This document shows positions 38,697 to 51,963 of a stretch of 64,000 bases of DNA, one piece after another; the stretch's first letter is position 1; every line of letters starts with the position of its first letter. A program made the position numbers and the translations under genes. This DNA comes from Diadophis punctatus similis (lineage: Eukaryota > Chordata > Lepidosauria > Squamata > Dipsadidae): positions 248,001-312,000 of the forward strand of contig JALIGW010000140.1 in the NCBI GenBank assembly GCA_023053685.1, given 5' to 3'. The notes under the pieces were generated by a model. That model had not been told where the DNA came from. It made no database searches and worked only from the letters and a program-made list of their open reading frames with translations.

Positions 38697-39208
38697 CAGG
38701 ATGGAAAGCTGAATTCTCGCTTGATTTTTGATTCCGAGCCTACCCTGAAAAGCTAGCCCAAAGTCTAACACAGCATTCGACTTAGGATTCAATTCAGCCC
38801 AAAAACATCACTTTTGACAAACACCTCAGAAATGAAAATGAAACACATATTCCTGTTCCCCACAGGCTGGAAAGCTGAATTCTCGCTTGATTTTTGATTC
38901 CGAGCCTACCCTGAAAAGCTAGCCCAAAGTCTAACACAGCATTCGCCTTAGGATTCAATTCAGCCCAAAAACATCACTATTGACAAACACCTCAGAAATG
39001 AAAAAGAAACACATATTCCTGTTCCCCATGGGCTGGAAAGCCGAATTCTCGCTTGATTATTGATTCTGACCTTTCCCTGAAGAGCTAGCACAAGGTCTAA
39101 CACAGCATTCGCCTTATTTCTCAATTCAGCCCAAAAACATCACTTTTGACAAACACCTCAGAAATGAAAAAGAAACACATATTCCTGTTCCCCACGGGCT
39201 GGAAAGCC

Positions 39209-39374
39209 GAATTCTCGCTCAATTTTTGATTCCGACCTTTCCCTGAAGAGCTAGCCCAAGGTCTAACACAGCATTCGCCTCAGTTCTCAATTCAGCCAAA
39301 AAACATGACTTTTGACAAACACCTCAGAAATGAAAATGAAACACATATTCGTGTTCCGCACAGGCTGGAAAGCC
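39209..39374 (+). repeat. Full-length S relative (166 bp)
   Basis: It carries the S marks AAAAAACATGAC and ATTCGTGTTCCGCAC but keeps the ten bases that S monomers lack, in the form CGCCTCAGTTCTC. It is either the state before the deletion or a restored copy. The copy at 56,270 is the same sequence type. Confidence 0.88.
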
Positions 39375-41532
39375 GAATTCTCGCTTGATTTTTGATTCCG
39401 ACCTTTCCCTGAAGAGCTAGCCCAAGGTCTAACACAGCATTCGCCTTATTTCTCAATTCAGCCCAAAAACATCACTTTTGACAAACACCTCAGAAATGAA
39501 AAAGAAACACATATTCCTGTTCCCCACAGGCTGGAAAGCCGAATTCTCGCTTGATTTTTGATTCCGACCTTTCCCTGAAGACCTAGCCCAAGGTCTAACA
39601 CAGCATTCGCCTTATTTCTCAATTCAGCCCAAAAACATCACTTTTGGCAAACACCTCAGAAATGAAAAAGAAACACATATTCCTGTTCCCCACGGGCTGG
39701 AAAGCCGAATTCTCGCTCAATTTTTGATTCCGAGCCTACCCTGAAAAGCTAGCCCAAAGTCTAACACAGCATTCGCCTTAGGATTCAATTCAGCCCAAAA
39801 ACATCACTTTTGACAAACACCTCAGAAATGAAAAAGAAACGCATATCCCTGTTCCCCACGGGCTGGAAAGCCGAATTCTCGCTTGATTTTCGATTCCAAG
39901 CCTTCCCTGAAGAGCTAGCCCAAGGTCTAACACAGCATTCGCCTTATTTCTCAATTCAGCCCCAAAACATCACTTTTGACAAACACCTCAGAAATGAAAA
40001 AGAAACACATATTCCTGTTCCCCACAGGCTGGAAAGCTGAATTCTCGCTCAATTTTTGATTCTGACCTTTCCCTGAAGAGCTAGCCCAAGGTCTAACACA
40101 GCATTCGCCTTATTTCTCAATTCAGCCCAAAAACATCACTTTTGACAAACACCTCAGAAATGAAAATGAAACACATATTCCTGTTCCCCACAGGCTGGAA
40201 AGCTGAATTCTCGCTTGATTTTTGATTCCGAGCCTACCCTGAAAAGCTAGCCCAAAGTCTAACACAGCATTCGCCTTAGGATTAAATTCAGCCCAAAAAC
40301 ATCACTTTTGACAAACACCTCAGAAATGAAAAAGAAACACATATTCCTGTTCCCCACGGGCTGGAAAGCCGAATTCTCGCTCAATTTTTGATTCCGACCT
40401 TTCCCTGAAGAGCTAGCCCAAGGTCTAACACAGCATTCGCCTTATTTCTCAATTCAGCCCAAAAACATCACTTTTGACAAACACCTCAGAAATGAAAAAG
40501 AAACACATATTCCTGTTCCCCACAGGCTGGAAAGCCGAATTCTCACTCAATTTTTGATTCTGACCTTTCCCTGAAGAGCTAGCCCAAGGTCTAACACAGC
40601 ATTCTCCTTATTTCTCAATTCAGCCCAAAAACATCACTTTTGACAAACACCTCAGAAATGAAAATGAAACACATATTCCTGTTCCCCACAGGCTGGAAAG
40701 CTGAATTCTCGCTTGATTTTTGATTCCGAGCCTACCCTGAAAAGCTAGCCCAAAGTCTAACACAGCATTCGCCTTAGGATTCAATTCAGCCCAAAAACAT
40801 CACTTTTGACAAACACCTCAGAAATGAAAAAGAAACACATATTCCTGTTCCCCATGGGCTGGAAAGCTGAATTCTCGCTTGATTATTGATTCCGAGCCTA
40901 CCCTGAAAAGCTAGCCCAAAGTCTAACACAGCATTCGCCTTAGGATACAATTCAGCCCAAAAACATCACTTTTGACAAACACCTCAGAAATGAAAATGAA
41001 ACACATATTCCTGTTCCCCACAGGATGGAAAGCTGAATTCTCGCTTGATTTTTGATTCCGAGCCTACCCTGAAAAGCTAGCCCAAAGTCTAACACAGCAT
41101 TCGCCTTAGGATTCAATTCAGCCCAAAAACATCACTTTTGACAAACACCTCAGAAATGAAAATGAAACACATATTCCTGTTCCCCACAGGCTGGAAAGCT
41201 GAATTCTCGCTTGATTTTTGATTCCGAGCCTACCCTGAAAAGCTAGCCCAAAGTCTAACACAGCATTCGCCTTAGGATTCAATTCAGCCCAAAAACCTCA
41301 CTATTGACAAACACCTCAGAAATGAAAAAGAAACACATATTCCTGTTCCCCATGGGCTGGAAAGCCGAATTCTCGCTTGATTATTGATTCTGACCTTTCC
41401 CTGAAGAGCTAGTGCAAGGTCTAACACAGCATTCGCCTTATTTCTCAATTCAGCCCAAAAACATCACTTTTGACAAACACCTCAGAAATGAAAAAGAAAC
41501 ACATATTCCTGTTCCCCACGGGCTGGAAAGCC

Positions 41533-41688
41533 GAATTCTCGCTCAATTTTTGATTCCGACCTTTCCCTGAAGAGCTAGCCCAAGGTCTAACACAGCATTC
41601 TCAATTCAGCCAAAAAACATGACTTTTGACAAACACCTCAGAAATGAAAATGAAACACATATTCGTGTTCCGCACAGGCTGGAAAGCC
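41533..41688 (+). repeat. Short S monomer 14
   Basis: It is the partner of S18 at about 17,061 bp. It lies just left of the cluster of one-base indels. Confidence 0.93.
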
Positions 41689-41720
41689 GAATTCTCGCTT
41701 GATTTTTGATTCCGACCTTT

Positions 41721-44700
41721 CCTGAAGAGCTAGCCCAAGGTCTAACACAGCATTCGCCTTATTTCTCAATTCAGCCCAAAAACATCACTTTTGACAAACA
41801 CCTCAGAAATGAAAAAGAAACACATATTCCTGTTCCCCACAGGCTGGAAAGCCGAATTCTCGCTTGATTTTTGATTCCGACCTTTCCCTGAAGACCTAGC
41901 CCAAGGTCTAACACAGCATTCGCCTTATTTCTCAATTCAGCCCAAAAACATCACTTTTGGCAAACACCTCAGAAATGAAAAAGAAACACATATTCCTGTT
42001 CCCCACGGGCTGGAAAGCCGAATTCTCGCTCAATTTTTGATTCCGACCTTTCCCTGAAGAGCTAGCCCAAGGTCTAACACAGCATTCGCCTTATTTCTCA
42101 ATTCAGCCCAAAAACATCACTTTTGACAAACACCTCAGAAATGAAAAAGAAACACATATTCCTGTTCCCCACAGGCTGGAAAGCCGAATTCTCGCTTGAT
42201 TTTTGATTCCGACCTTTCCCTGAAGACCTAGCCCAAGGTCTAACACAGCATTCGCCTTATTTCTCAATTCAGCCCAAAAACATCACTTTTGGCAAACACC
42301 TCAGAAATGAAAAAGAAACCACATATTCCTGTTCCCCACGGGCTGGAAAGCCGAATTCTCGCTCAATTTTTGATTCCGAGCCTACCCTGAAAAGCTAGCC
42401 CAAAGTCTAACACAGCATTCGCCTTAGGATTCAATTCAGCCCAAAAACATCACTTTTGACAAACACCTCAGAATGAAAAAGAAACACATATTCCTGTTCC
42501 CCACGGGCTGGAAAGCTGAATTCTCGCTTGATTTTTGATTCCGACCTTTCCCTGAAGAGCTAGCCCAAGGTCTAACACAGCATTCGCCTTATTTCTCAAT
42601 TCAGCCCAAAAACATCACTTTTGACAAACACCTCAGAAATGAAAAAGAAACACATATTCCTGTTCCCCACAGGCTGGAAAGCCGAATTCTCGCTTGATTT
42701 TTGATTCCGACCTTTCCCTGAAGACCTAGCCCAAGGTCTAACACAGCATTCGCCTTATTTCTCAATTCAGCCCAAAAACATCACTTTTGGCAAACACCTC
42801 AGAAATGAAAAAGAAACACATATTCCTGTTCCCCACGGGCTGGAAAGCCGAATTCTCGCTCAATTTTTGATTCCGAGCCTACCCTGAAAAGCTAGCCCAA
42901 AGTCTAACACAGCATTCGCCTTATTTCTCAATTCAGCCCAAAAACATCACTTTTGACAAACACCTCAGAAATGAAAAAGAAACACATATTCCTGTTCCCC
43001 ACGGGCTGGAAAGCTGAATTCTCGCTCAATTTTTGATTCTGACCTTTCCCTGAAAGAGCTAGCCCAAGGTCTAACACAGCATTCGCCTTATTTCTCAATT
43101 CAGCCCAAAAACATCACTTTTGACAAACACCTCAGAAATGAAAATGAAACACATATTCCTGTTCCCCACAGGCTGGAAAGCTGAATTCTCGCTTGATTTT
43201 TGATTCCGAGCCTACCCTGAAAAGCTAGCCCAAAGTCTAACACAGCATTCGCCTTAGGATTCAATTCAGCCCAAAAACATCACTTTTGACAAACACCTCA
43301 GAAATGAAAAAGAAACACATATTCCTGTTCCCCACGGGCTGGGAAAGCCGAATTCTCGCTCAATTTTTGATTCCGACCTTTCCCTGAAGAGCTAGCCCAA
43401 GGGTCTAACACAGCATTCTCCTTATTTCTCAATTCAGCCCAAAAACATCACTTTTGACAAACACCTCAGAAATGAAAATGAAACACATATTCCTGTTCCC
43501 CACAGGCTGGAAAGCTGAATTCTCGCTTGATTTTTGATTCCGAGCCTACCCTGAAAAGCTAGCCCAAAGTCTAACACAGCATTCGCCTTAGGATTCAATT
43601 CAGCCCAAAACATCACTTTTGACAAACACCTCAGAAATGAAAAAGAAACACATATTCCTGTTCCCCATGGGCTGGAAAGCTGAATTCTCGCTTGATTATT
43701 GATTCCGACCTTTCCCTGAAGAGCTAGCCCAAGGTCTAACACTGCATTCTCCTTATTTCTCAATTCAGCCCAAAAACATCACTTTTGACAAACACCTCAG
43801 AAATGAAAATGAAACACATATTCCTGTTCCCCACAGGCTGGAAAGCTGAATTCTCGCTTGATTTTTGATTCCGAGCCTACCCTGAAAAGCTAGCCCAAAG
43901 TCTAACACAGCATTCGCCTTAGGATTCAATTCAGCCCAAAAACATCACTTTTGACAAACACCTCAGAAATGAAAATGAAACACATATTCCTGTTCCCCAC
44001 AGGCTGGAAAGCCGAATTCTCACTCAATTTTTGATTCTGACCTTTCCCTGAAGAGCTAGCCCAAGGTCTAACACAGCATTCTCCTTATTTCTCAATTCAG
44101 CCCAAAAAACATCACTTTTGACAAACACCTCAGAAATGAAAATGAAACACATATTCCTGTTCCCCACAGGCTGGAAAGCTGAATTCTCGCTTGATTTTTG
44201 ATTCCGAGCCTACCCTGAAAAGCTAGCCCAAAGTCTAACACAGCATTCGCCTTAGGATTCAATTCAGCCCAAAAACATCACTTTTGACAAACACCTCAGA
44301 AATGAAAAAGAAACACATATTCCTGTTCCCCATGGGCTGGAAAGCTGAATTCTCGCTTGATTATTGATTCCGACCTTTCCCTGAAGAGCTAGCCCAAGGT
44401 CTAACACTGCATTCTCCTTATTTCTCAATTCAGCCCAAAAACATCACTTTTGACAAACACCTCAGAAATGAAAATGAAACACATATTCCTGTTCCCCACA
44501 GGCTGGAAAGCTGAATTCTCGCTTGATTTTTGATTCCGAGCCTACCCTGAAAAGCTAGCCCAAAGTCTAACACAGCATTCGCCTTAGGATTCAATTCAGC
44601 CCAAAAACATCACTTTTGACAAACACCTCAGAAATGAAAATGAAACACATATTCCTGTTCCCCACAGGCTGGAAAGCTGAATTCTCGCTTGATTTTTGAT

Positions 44701-46645
44701 TCCGAGCCTACCCTGAAAAGCTAGCCCAAAGTCTAACACAGCATTCGCCTTAGGATTCAATTCAGCCCAAAAACATCACTTTTGACAAACACCTCAGAAA
44801 TGAAAAAGAAACACATATTCCTGTTCCCCATGGGCTGGAAAGCTGAATTCTTGCTTGATTATTGATTCTGACCTTTCCCTGAAGAGCTAGCGCAAGGTCT
44901 AACACAGCATTCGCCTTATTTCTCAATTCAGCCCAAAAACATCACTTTTGACAAACACCTCAGAAATGAAAAAGAAACACATATTCCTGTTCCCCACGGG
45001 CTGGAAAGCCGAATTCTCGCTCAATTTTTGATTCTGACCTTTCCCTGAAGAGCTAGCGCAAGGTCTAACACAGCATTCGCCTTATTTCTCAATTCAGCCC
45101 AAAAACATCACTTTTGACAAACACCTCAGAAATGAAAAAGAAACACATATTCCTGTTCCCCACGGGCTGGAAAGCCGAATTCTCGCTCAATTTTTGATTC
45201 CGACCTTTCCCTGAAGAGCTAGCCCAAGGTCTAACACAGCATTCTCAATTCAGCCAAAAAACATGACTTTTGACAAACACCTCAGAAATGAAAATGAAAC
45301 ACATATTCGTGTTCCGCACAGGCTGGAAAGCCGAATTCTCGCTTGATTTTTGATTCCGACCTTTCCCTGAAGAGCTAGCCCAGGGTCTAACACAGCATTC
45401 GCCTTATTTCTCAATTCAGCCCAAAAACATCACTTTTGACAAACACCTCAGAAATGAAAAAAGAAACACATATTCCTGTTCCCCACAGGCTGGAAAGCCG
45501 AATTCTCGCTTGATTTTTGATTCCGACCTTTCCCTGAAGAGCTAGCCCAAGGTCTAACACAGCATTCGCCTTATTTCTCAATTCAGCCCAAAAACATCAC
45601 TTTTGGCAAACACCTCAGAAATGAAAAAGAAACACATATTCCTGTTCCCCACGGGCTGGAAAGCCGAATTCTCACTCAATTTTGATTCTGACCTTTCCCT
45701 GAAGAGCTAGCCCAAGGTCTAACACAGCATTCTCCTTATTTCTCAATTCAGCCCAAAAACATCACTTTTGACAAACACCTCAGAAATGAAAATGAAACAC
45801 ATATTCCTGTTCCCCACAGGCTGGAAAGCTGAATTCTCGCTTGATTTTTGATTCCGAGCCTACCCTGAAAAGCTAGCCCCAAAGTCTAACACAGCATTCG
45901 CCTTAGGATTCAATTCAGCCCAAAAACATCACTTTTGACAAACACCTCAGAAATGAAAAAGAAACACATATTCCTGTTCCCCATGGGCTGGAAAGCTGAA
46001 TTCTCGCTTGATTATTGATTCCGAGCCTACCCTGAAAAGCTAGCCCAAAGTCTAACACAGCATTCGCCTTAGGATACAATTCAGCCCAAAAACATCACTT
46101 TTGACAAACACCTCAGAAATGAAAATGAAACACATATTCCTGTTCCCCACAGGATGGAAAGCTGAATTCTCGCTTGATTTTTGATTCCGAGCCTACCCTG
46201 AAAAGCTAGCCCAAAGTCTAACACAGCATTCGCCTTAGGATTCAATTCAGCCAAAAACATCACTTTTGACAAACACCTCAGAAATGAAAATGAAACACAT
46301 ATTCCTGTTCCCCACAGGCTGGAAAGCTGAATTCTCGCTTGATTTTTGATTCCGAGCCTACCCTGAAAAGCTAGCCCAAAGTCTAACACAGCATTCGCCT
46401 TAGGATTCAATTCAGCCCAAAAACCTCACTATTGACAAACACCTCAGAAATGAAAAAGAAACACATATTCCTGTTCCCCATGGGCTGGAAAGCCGAATTC
46501 TCGCTTGATTATTGATTCTGACCTTTCCCTGAAGAGCTAGCGCAAGGTCTAACACAGCATTCGCCTTATTTCTCAATTCAGCCCAAAAACATCACTTTTG
46601 ACAAACACCTCAGAAATGAAAAAGAAACACATATTCCTGTTCCCC
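41721..46645. other. Cluster of 13 one-base indels
   Basis: Extra bases lie near 42,319, 43,053, 43,342, 43,401, 44,106, 45,461, 45,880 and 46,645. Missing bases lie near 41,721, 42,473, 43,610, 45,681 and 46,252. Nearly all are in homopolymer runs. The first 41.7 kb contains no private one-base indel, only the inherited 165-bp form, and the rest of the window has three (58,645, 59,155, 62,301). They may be residual sequencing errors or real decay. Confidence 0.85.
45177..45332 (+). repeat. Short S monomer 15
   Basis: It lies inside the indel-rich region. Its 3,644-bp distance from S14 is two bases more than 22 monomers predict. Confidence 0.93.
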
Positions 46646-46661
46646 CACGGGCTGGAAAGCC

Positions 46662-46827
46662 GAATTCTCGCTCAATTTTTGATTCCGACCTTTCCCTGAA
46701 AAGCTAGCCCAAAGTCTAACACAGCATTCGCCTTAGGATTCAATTCAGCCCAAAAACCTCACTATTGACAAACACCTCAGAAATGAAAATGAAACACATA
46801 TTCGTGTTCCGCACAGGCTGGAAAGCC
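46662..46827 (+). repeat. B/A/S mosaic monomer
   Basis: The monomer begins B-like (CCGACCTTTCCC), switches to type A (GAAAAGCTAGCCCAAAGTC, TTAGGATTC), then has AAAAACCTCACTATTGAC, and ends with the S-specific ATTCGTGTTCCGCAC. It is full length. Three parental types in one monomer imply at least two exchanges. Confidence 0.85.
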
Positions 46828-46993
46828 GAATTCTCGCTTGATTTTTGATTCCGACCTTTCCCTGAAGAGCTAGCCCAAGGTCTAACACAGCATTCGCCTT
46901 ATTTCTCAATTCAGCCCAAAAACATCACTTTTGACAAACACCTCAGAAATGAAAAAGAAACACATATTCCTGTTCCCCACAGGCTGGAAAGCC

Positions 46994-47134
46994 GAATTCT
47001 CGCTTGATTTTTGATTCCGACCTTTCCCTGAAGACCTAGCCCAAGGTCTAACACAGCATTCGCCTTATTTCTCAATTAACACCTCAGAAATGAAAAAGAA
47101 ACACATATTCCTGTTCCCCACGGGCTGGAAAGCC
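46994..47134 (+). repeat. 141-bp monomer with 25-bp deletion
   Basis: CAATT joins directly to AACACCTCAG, removing 25 bases of the CAGCCC-AAAAACATCAC-TTTTGGCA segment. The monomer 996 bp later is intact, so the deletion followed the six-monomer duplication or is an assembly error. Confidence 0.85.
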
Positions 47135-47632
47135 GAATTCTCGCTCAATTTTTGATTCCGACCTTTCCCTGAAGAGCTAGCCCAAGGTCTAACACAGCAT
47201 TCGCCTTATTTCTCAATTCAGCCCAAAAACATCACTTTTGACAAACACCTCAGAAATGAAAAAGAAACACATATTCCTGTTCCCCACAGGCTGGAAAGCC
47301 GAATTCTCGCTTGATTTTTGATTCCGACCTTTCCCTGAAGACCTAGCCCAAGGTCTAACACAGCATTCGCCTTATTTCTCAATTCAGCCCAAAAACATCA
47401 CTTTTGGCAAACACCTCAGAAATGAAAAAGAAACACATATTCCTGTTCCCCACGGGCTGGAAAGCCGAATTCTCGCTCAATTTTTGATTCCGACCTTTCC
47501 CTGAAGAGCTAGCCCAAGGTCTAACACAGCATTCGCCTTATTTCTCAATTCAGCCCAAAAACATCACTTTTGACAAACACCTCAGAAATGAAAAAGAAAC
47601 ACATATTCCTGTTCCCCACGGGCTGGAAAGCT

Positions 47633-47798
47633 GAATTCTCGCTCAATTTTTGATTCCGACCTTTCCCTGAAAAGCTAGCCCAAAGTCTAACACAGCATTC
47701 GCCTTAGGATTCAATTCAGCCCAAAAACCTCACTATTGACAAACACCTCAGAAATGAAAATGAAACACATATTCGTGTTCCGCACAGGCTGGAAAGCC
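47633..47798 (+). repeat. B/A/S mosaic monomer, second copy
   Basis: It has the same breakpoints as the mosaic monomer 971 bp upstream. It was copied by the six-monomer tandem duplication. Confidence 0.85.
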
Positions 47799-48960
47799 GA
47801 ATTCTCGCTTGATTTTTGATTCCGACCTTTCCCTGAAGAGCTAGCCCAAGGTCTAACACAGCATTCGCCTTATTTCTCAATTCAGCCCAAAAACATCACT
47901 TTTGACAAACACCTCAGAAATGAAAAAGAAACACATATTCCTGTTCCCCACAGGCTGGAAAGCCGAATTCTCGCTTGATTTTTGATTCCGACCTTTCCCT
48001 GAAGACCTAGCCCAAGGTCTAACACAGCATTCGCCTTATTTCTCAATTCAGCCCAAAAACATCACTTTTGGCAAACACCTCAGAAATGAAAAAGAAACAC
48101 ATATTCCTGTTCCCCACGGGCTGGAAAGCCGAATTCTCGCTCAATTTTTGATTCCGACCTTTCCCTGAAGAGCTAGCCCAAGGTCTAACACAGCATTCGC
48201 CTTATTTCTCAATTCAGCCCAAAAACATCACTTTTGACAAACACCTCAGAAATGAAAAAGAAACACATATTCCTGTTCCCCACAGGCTGGAAAGCCGAAT
48301 TCTCGCTTGATTTTTGATTCCGACCTTTCCCTGAAGACCTAGCCCAAGGTCTAACACAGCATTCGCCTTATTTCTCAATTCAGCCCAAAAACATCACTTT
48401 TGGCAAACACCTCAGAAATGAAAAAGAAACACATATTCCTGTTCCCCACGGGCTGGAAAGCCGAATTCTCGCTCAATTTTTGATTCCGAGCCTACCCTGA
48501 AAAGCTAGCCCAAAGTCTAACACAGCATTCGCCTTAGGATTCAATTCAGCCCAAAAACATCACTTTTGACAAACACCTCAGAAATGAAAAAGAAACACAT
48601 ATTCCTGTTCCCCACGGGCTGGAAAGCCGAATTCTCACTTGATTTTCGATTCCAAGCCTTCCCTGAAGAGCTAGCCCAAGGTCTAACACAGCATTCGCCT
48701 TATTTCTCAATTCAGCCCAAAAACATCACTTTTGACAAACACCTCAGAAATGAAAAAGAAACACATATTCCTGTTCCCCACGGGCTGGAAAGCTGAATTC
48801 TCGCTCAATTTTTGATTCTGACCTTTCCCTGAAGAGCTAGCCCAAGGTCTAACACAGCATTCGCCTTATTTCTCAATTCAGCCCAAAAACATCACTTTTG
48901 ACAAACACCTCAGAAATGAAAATGAAACACATATTCCTGTTCCCCACAGGCTGGAAAGCT

Positions 48961-49151
48961 GAATTCTCGCTTGATTTTTGAAGCTGAATTCTCGCTTGAT
49001 TTTTGATTCCGAGCCTACCCTGAAAAGCTAGCCCAAAGTCTAACACAGCATTCGCCTTAGGATTCAATTCAGCCCAAAAACATCACTTTTGACAAACACC
49101 TCAGAAATGAAAAAGAAACACATATTCCTGTTCCCCACGGGCTGGAAAGCC
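48961..49151 (+). repeat. 191-bp monomer with 25-bp tandem duplication
   Basis: Bases 48,956-48,980 are repeated exactly at 48,981-49,005. The segment runs from AAGCT across the EcoRI site to TTGATTTTTG, so this monomer contains two GAATTC sites 25 bases apart. The partner at 52.9 kb lacks it. Confidence 0.88.
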
Positions 49152-50479
49152 GAATTCTCGCTCAATTTTTGATTCCGACCTTTCCCTGAAGAGCTAGCCC
49201 AAGGTCTAACACAGCATTCGCCTTATTTCTCAATTCAGCCCAAAAACATCACTTTTGACAAACACCTCAGAAATGAAAAAGAAACACATATTCCTGTTCC
49301 CCACAGGCTGGAAAGCCGAATTCTCACTCAATTTTTGATTCTGACCTTTCCCTGAAGAGCTAGCCCAAGGTCTAACACAGCATTCTCCTTATTTCTCAAT
49401 TCAGCCCAAAAACATCACTTTTGACAAACACCTCAGAAATGAAAATGAAACACATATTCCTGTTCCCCACAGGCTGGAAAGCTGAATTCTCGCTTGATTT
49501 TTGATTCCGAGCCTACCCTGAAAAGCTAGCCCAAAGTCTAACACAGCATTCGCCTTAGGATTCAATTCAGCCCAAAAACATCACTTTTGACAAACACCTC
49601 AGAAATGAAAAAGAAACACATATTCCTGTTCCCCATGGGCTGGAAAGCTGAATTCTCGCTTGATTATTGATTCCGACCTTTCCCTGAAGAGCTAGCCCAA
49701 GGTCTAACACTGCATTCTCCTTATTTCTCAATTCAGCCCAAAAACATCACTTTTGACAAACACCTCAGAAATGAAAATGAAACACATATTCCTGTTCCCC
49801 ACAGGCTGGAAAGCTGAATTCTCGCTTGATTTTTGATTCCGAGCCTACCCTGAAAAGCTAGCCCAAAGTCTAACACAGCATTCGCCTTAGGATTCAATTC
49901 AGCCCAAAAACATCACTTTTGACAAACACCTCAGAAATGAAAATGAAACACATATTCCTGTTCCCCACAGGCTGGAAAGCTGAATTCTCGCTTGATTTTT
50001 GATTCCGAGCCTACCCTGAAAAGCTAGCCCAAAGTCTAACACAGCATTCGCCTTAGGATTCAATTCAGCCCAAAAACATCACTTTTGACAAACACCTCAG
50101 AAATGAAAAAGAAACACATATTCCTGTTCCCCATGGGCTGGAAAGCTGAATTCTTGCTTGATTATTGATTCTGACCTTTCCCTGAAGAGCTAGCGCAAGG
50201 TCTAACACAGCATTCGCCTTATTTCTCAATTCAGCCCAAAAACATCACTTTTGACAAACACCTCAGAAATGAAAAAGAAACACATATTCCTGTTCCCCAC
50301 GGGCTGGAAAGCCGAATTCTCGCTCAATTTTTGATTCTGACCTTTCCCTGAAGAGCTAGCGCAAGGTCTAACACAGCATTCGCCTTATTTCTCAATTCAG
50401 CCCAAAAACATCACTTTTGACAAACACCTCAGAAATGAAAAAGAAACACATATTCCTGTTCCCCACGGGCTGGAAAGCC

Positions 50480-50635
50480 GAATTCTCGCTCAATTTTTGA
50501 TTCCGACCTTTCCCTGAAGAGCTAGCCCAAGGTCTAACACAGCATTCTCAATTCAGCCAAAAAACATGACTTTTGACAAACACCTCAGAAATGAAAATGA
50601 AACACATATTCGTGTTCCGCACAGGCTGGAAAGCC
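50480..50635 (+). repeat. Short S monomer 16
   Basis: It is the partner of S17 at 3,974 bp. The two mosaic monomers at 46,662 and 47,633 lie between it and S15 and carry the S right half. Confidence 0.93.
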
Positions 50636-51963
50636 GAATTCTCGCTTGATTTTTGATTCCGACCTTTCCCTGAAGAGCTAGCCCAGGGTCTAACACAGCA
50701 TTCGCCTTATTTCTCAATTCAGCCCAAAAACATCACTTTTGACAAACACCTCAGAAATGAAAAAGAAACACATATTCCTGTTCCCCACAGGCTGGAAAGC
50801 CGAATTCTCGCTTGATTTTTGATTCCGACCTTTCCCTGAAGACCTAGCCCAAGGTCTAACACAGCATTCGCCTTATTTCTCAATTCAGCCCAAAAACATC
50901 ACTTTTGGCAAACACCTCAGAAATGAAAAAGAAACACATATTCCTGTTCCCCACGGGCTGGAAAGCCGAATTCTCACTCAATTTTTGATTCTGACCTTTC
51001 CCTGAAGAGCTAGCCCAAGGTCTAACACAGCATTCTCCTTATTTCTCAATTCAGCCCAAAAACATCACTTTTGACAAACACCTCAGAAATGAAAATGAAA
51101 CACATATTCCTGTTCCCCACAGGCTGGAAAGCTGAATTCTCGCTTGATTTTTGATTCCGAGCCTACCCTGAAAAGCTAGCCCAAAGTCTAACACAGCATT
51201 CGCCTTAGGATTCAATTCAGCCCAAAAACATCACTTTTGACAAACACCTCAGAAATGAAAAAGAAACACATATTCCTGTTCCCCATGGGCTGGAAAGCTG
51301 AATTCTCGCTTGATTATTGATTCCGAGCCTACCCTGAAAAGCTAGCCCAAAGTCTAACACAGCATTCGCCTTAGGATACAATTCAGCCCAAAAACATCAC
51401 TTTTGACAAACACCTCAGAAATGAAAATGAAACACATATTCCTGTTCCCCACAGGATGGAAAGCTGAATTCTCGCTTGATTTTTGATTCCGAGCCTACCC
51501 TGAAAAGCTAGCCCAAAGTCTAACACAGCATTCGCCTTAGGATTCAATTCAGCCCAAAAACATCACTTTTGACAAACACCTCAGAAATGAAAATGAAACA
51601 CATATTCCTGTTCCCCACAGGCTGGAAAGCTGAATTCTCGCTTGATTTTTGATTCCGAGCCTACCCTGAAAAGCTAGCCCAAAGTCTAACACAGCATTCG
51701 CCTTAGGATTCAATTCAGCCCAAAAACCTCACTATTGACAAACACCTCAGAAATGAAAAAGAAACACATATTCCTGTTCCCCATGGGCTGGAAAGCCGAA
51801 TTCTCGCTTGATTATTGATTCTGACCTTTCCCTGAAGAGCTAGCGCAAGGTCTAACACAGCATTCGCCTTATTTCTCAATTCAGCCCAAAAACATCACTT
51901 TTGACAAACACCTCAGAAATGAAAAAGAAACACATATTCCTGTTCCCCACGGGCTGGAAAGCC

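Larger units (their letters stand above)
36490..42515. repeat. 6-kb block, left copy (offset 17,227 then 17,061 bp)
   Basis: About 36.5-38.5 kb matches 53.7-55.7 kb at offset 17,227, and 38.6-42.5 kb matches 55.7-59.5 kb at 17,061. Private CATTCGACTTAGG (38,774 and 55,835), CGCCTCAGTTCTC, and AAAAACCTCACTATTG (41,291 and 58,352) confirm it. Confidence 0.88.
46500..48484. repeat. Six-monomer tandem duplication with mosaic S (offset 971-996 bp)
   Basis: About 46,500-47,488 is repeated to 48,484. The offset is 971 before and 996 after a 25-bp deletion in the first unit (monomer at 46,994). Both units begin with the same B/A/S mosaic monomer. Confidence 0.87.
48030..50985. repeat. 3-kb block repeated at 52.0-55.0 kb
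   Basis: It aligns with about 52,030-54,959. The offset is 3,999 left of a 25-bp duplication at 48,956-49,005 and 3,974 right of it. Type D with TCTCACTTG (48,629 and 52,628) and the CCCAGGGTC monomer are shared. Confidence 0.87.

Noticed and set aside
43434..43763. 109-codon minus-strand open frame
   Set aside because: It depends on one missing A near 43,610 that keeps two adjacent units in frame, in a region rich in suspect indels.
46081..46410. 109-codon minus-strand open frame
   Set aside because: It depends on one missing base near 46,252; the same product type appears only where such a deletion occurs.
48873..49067. 64-codon minus-strand open frame
   Set aside because: It is created by the 25-bp tandem duplication at 48,956-49,005 within satellite sequence.
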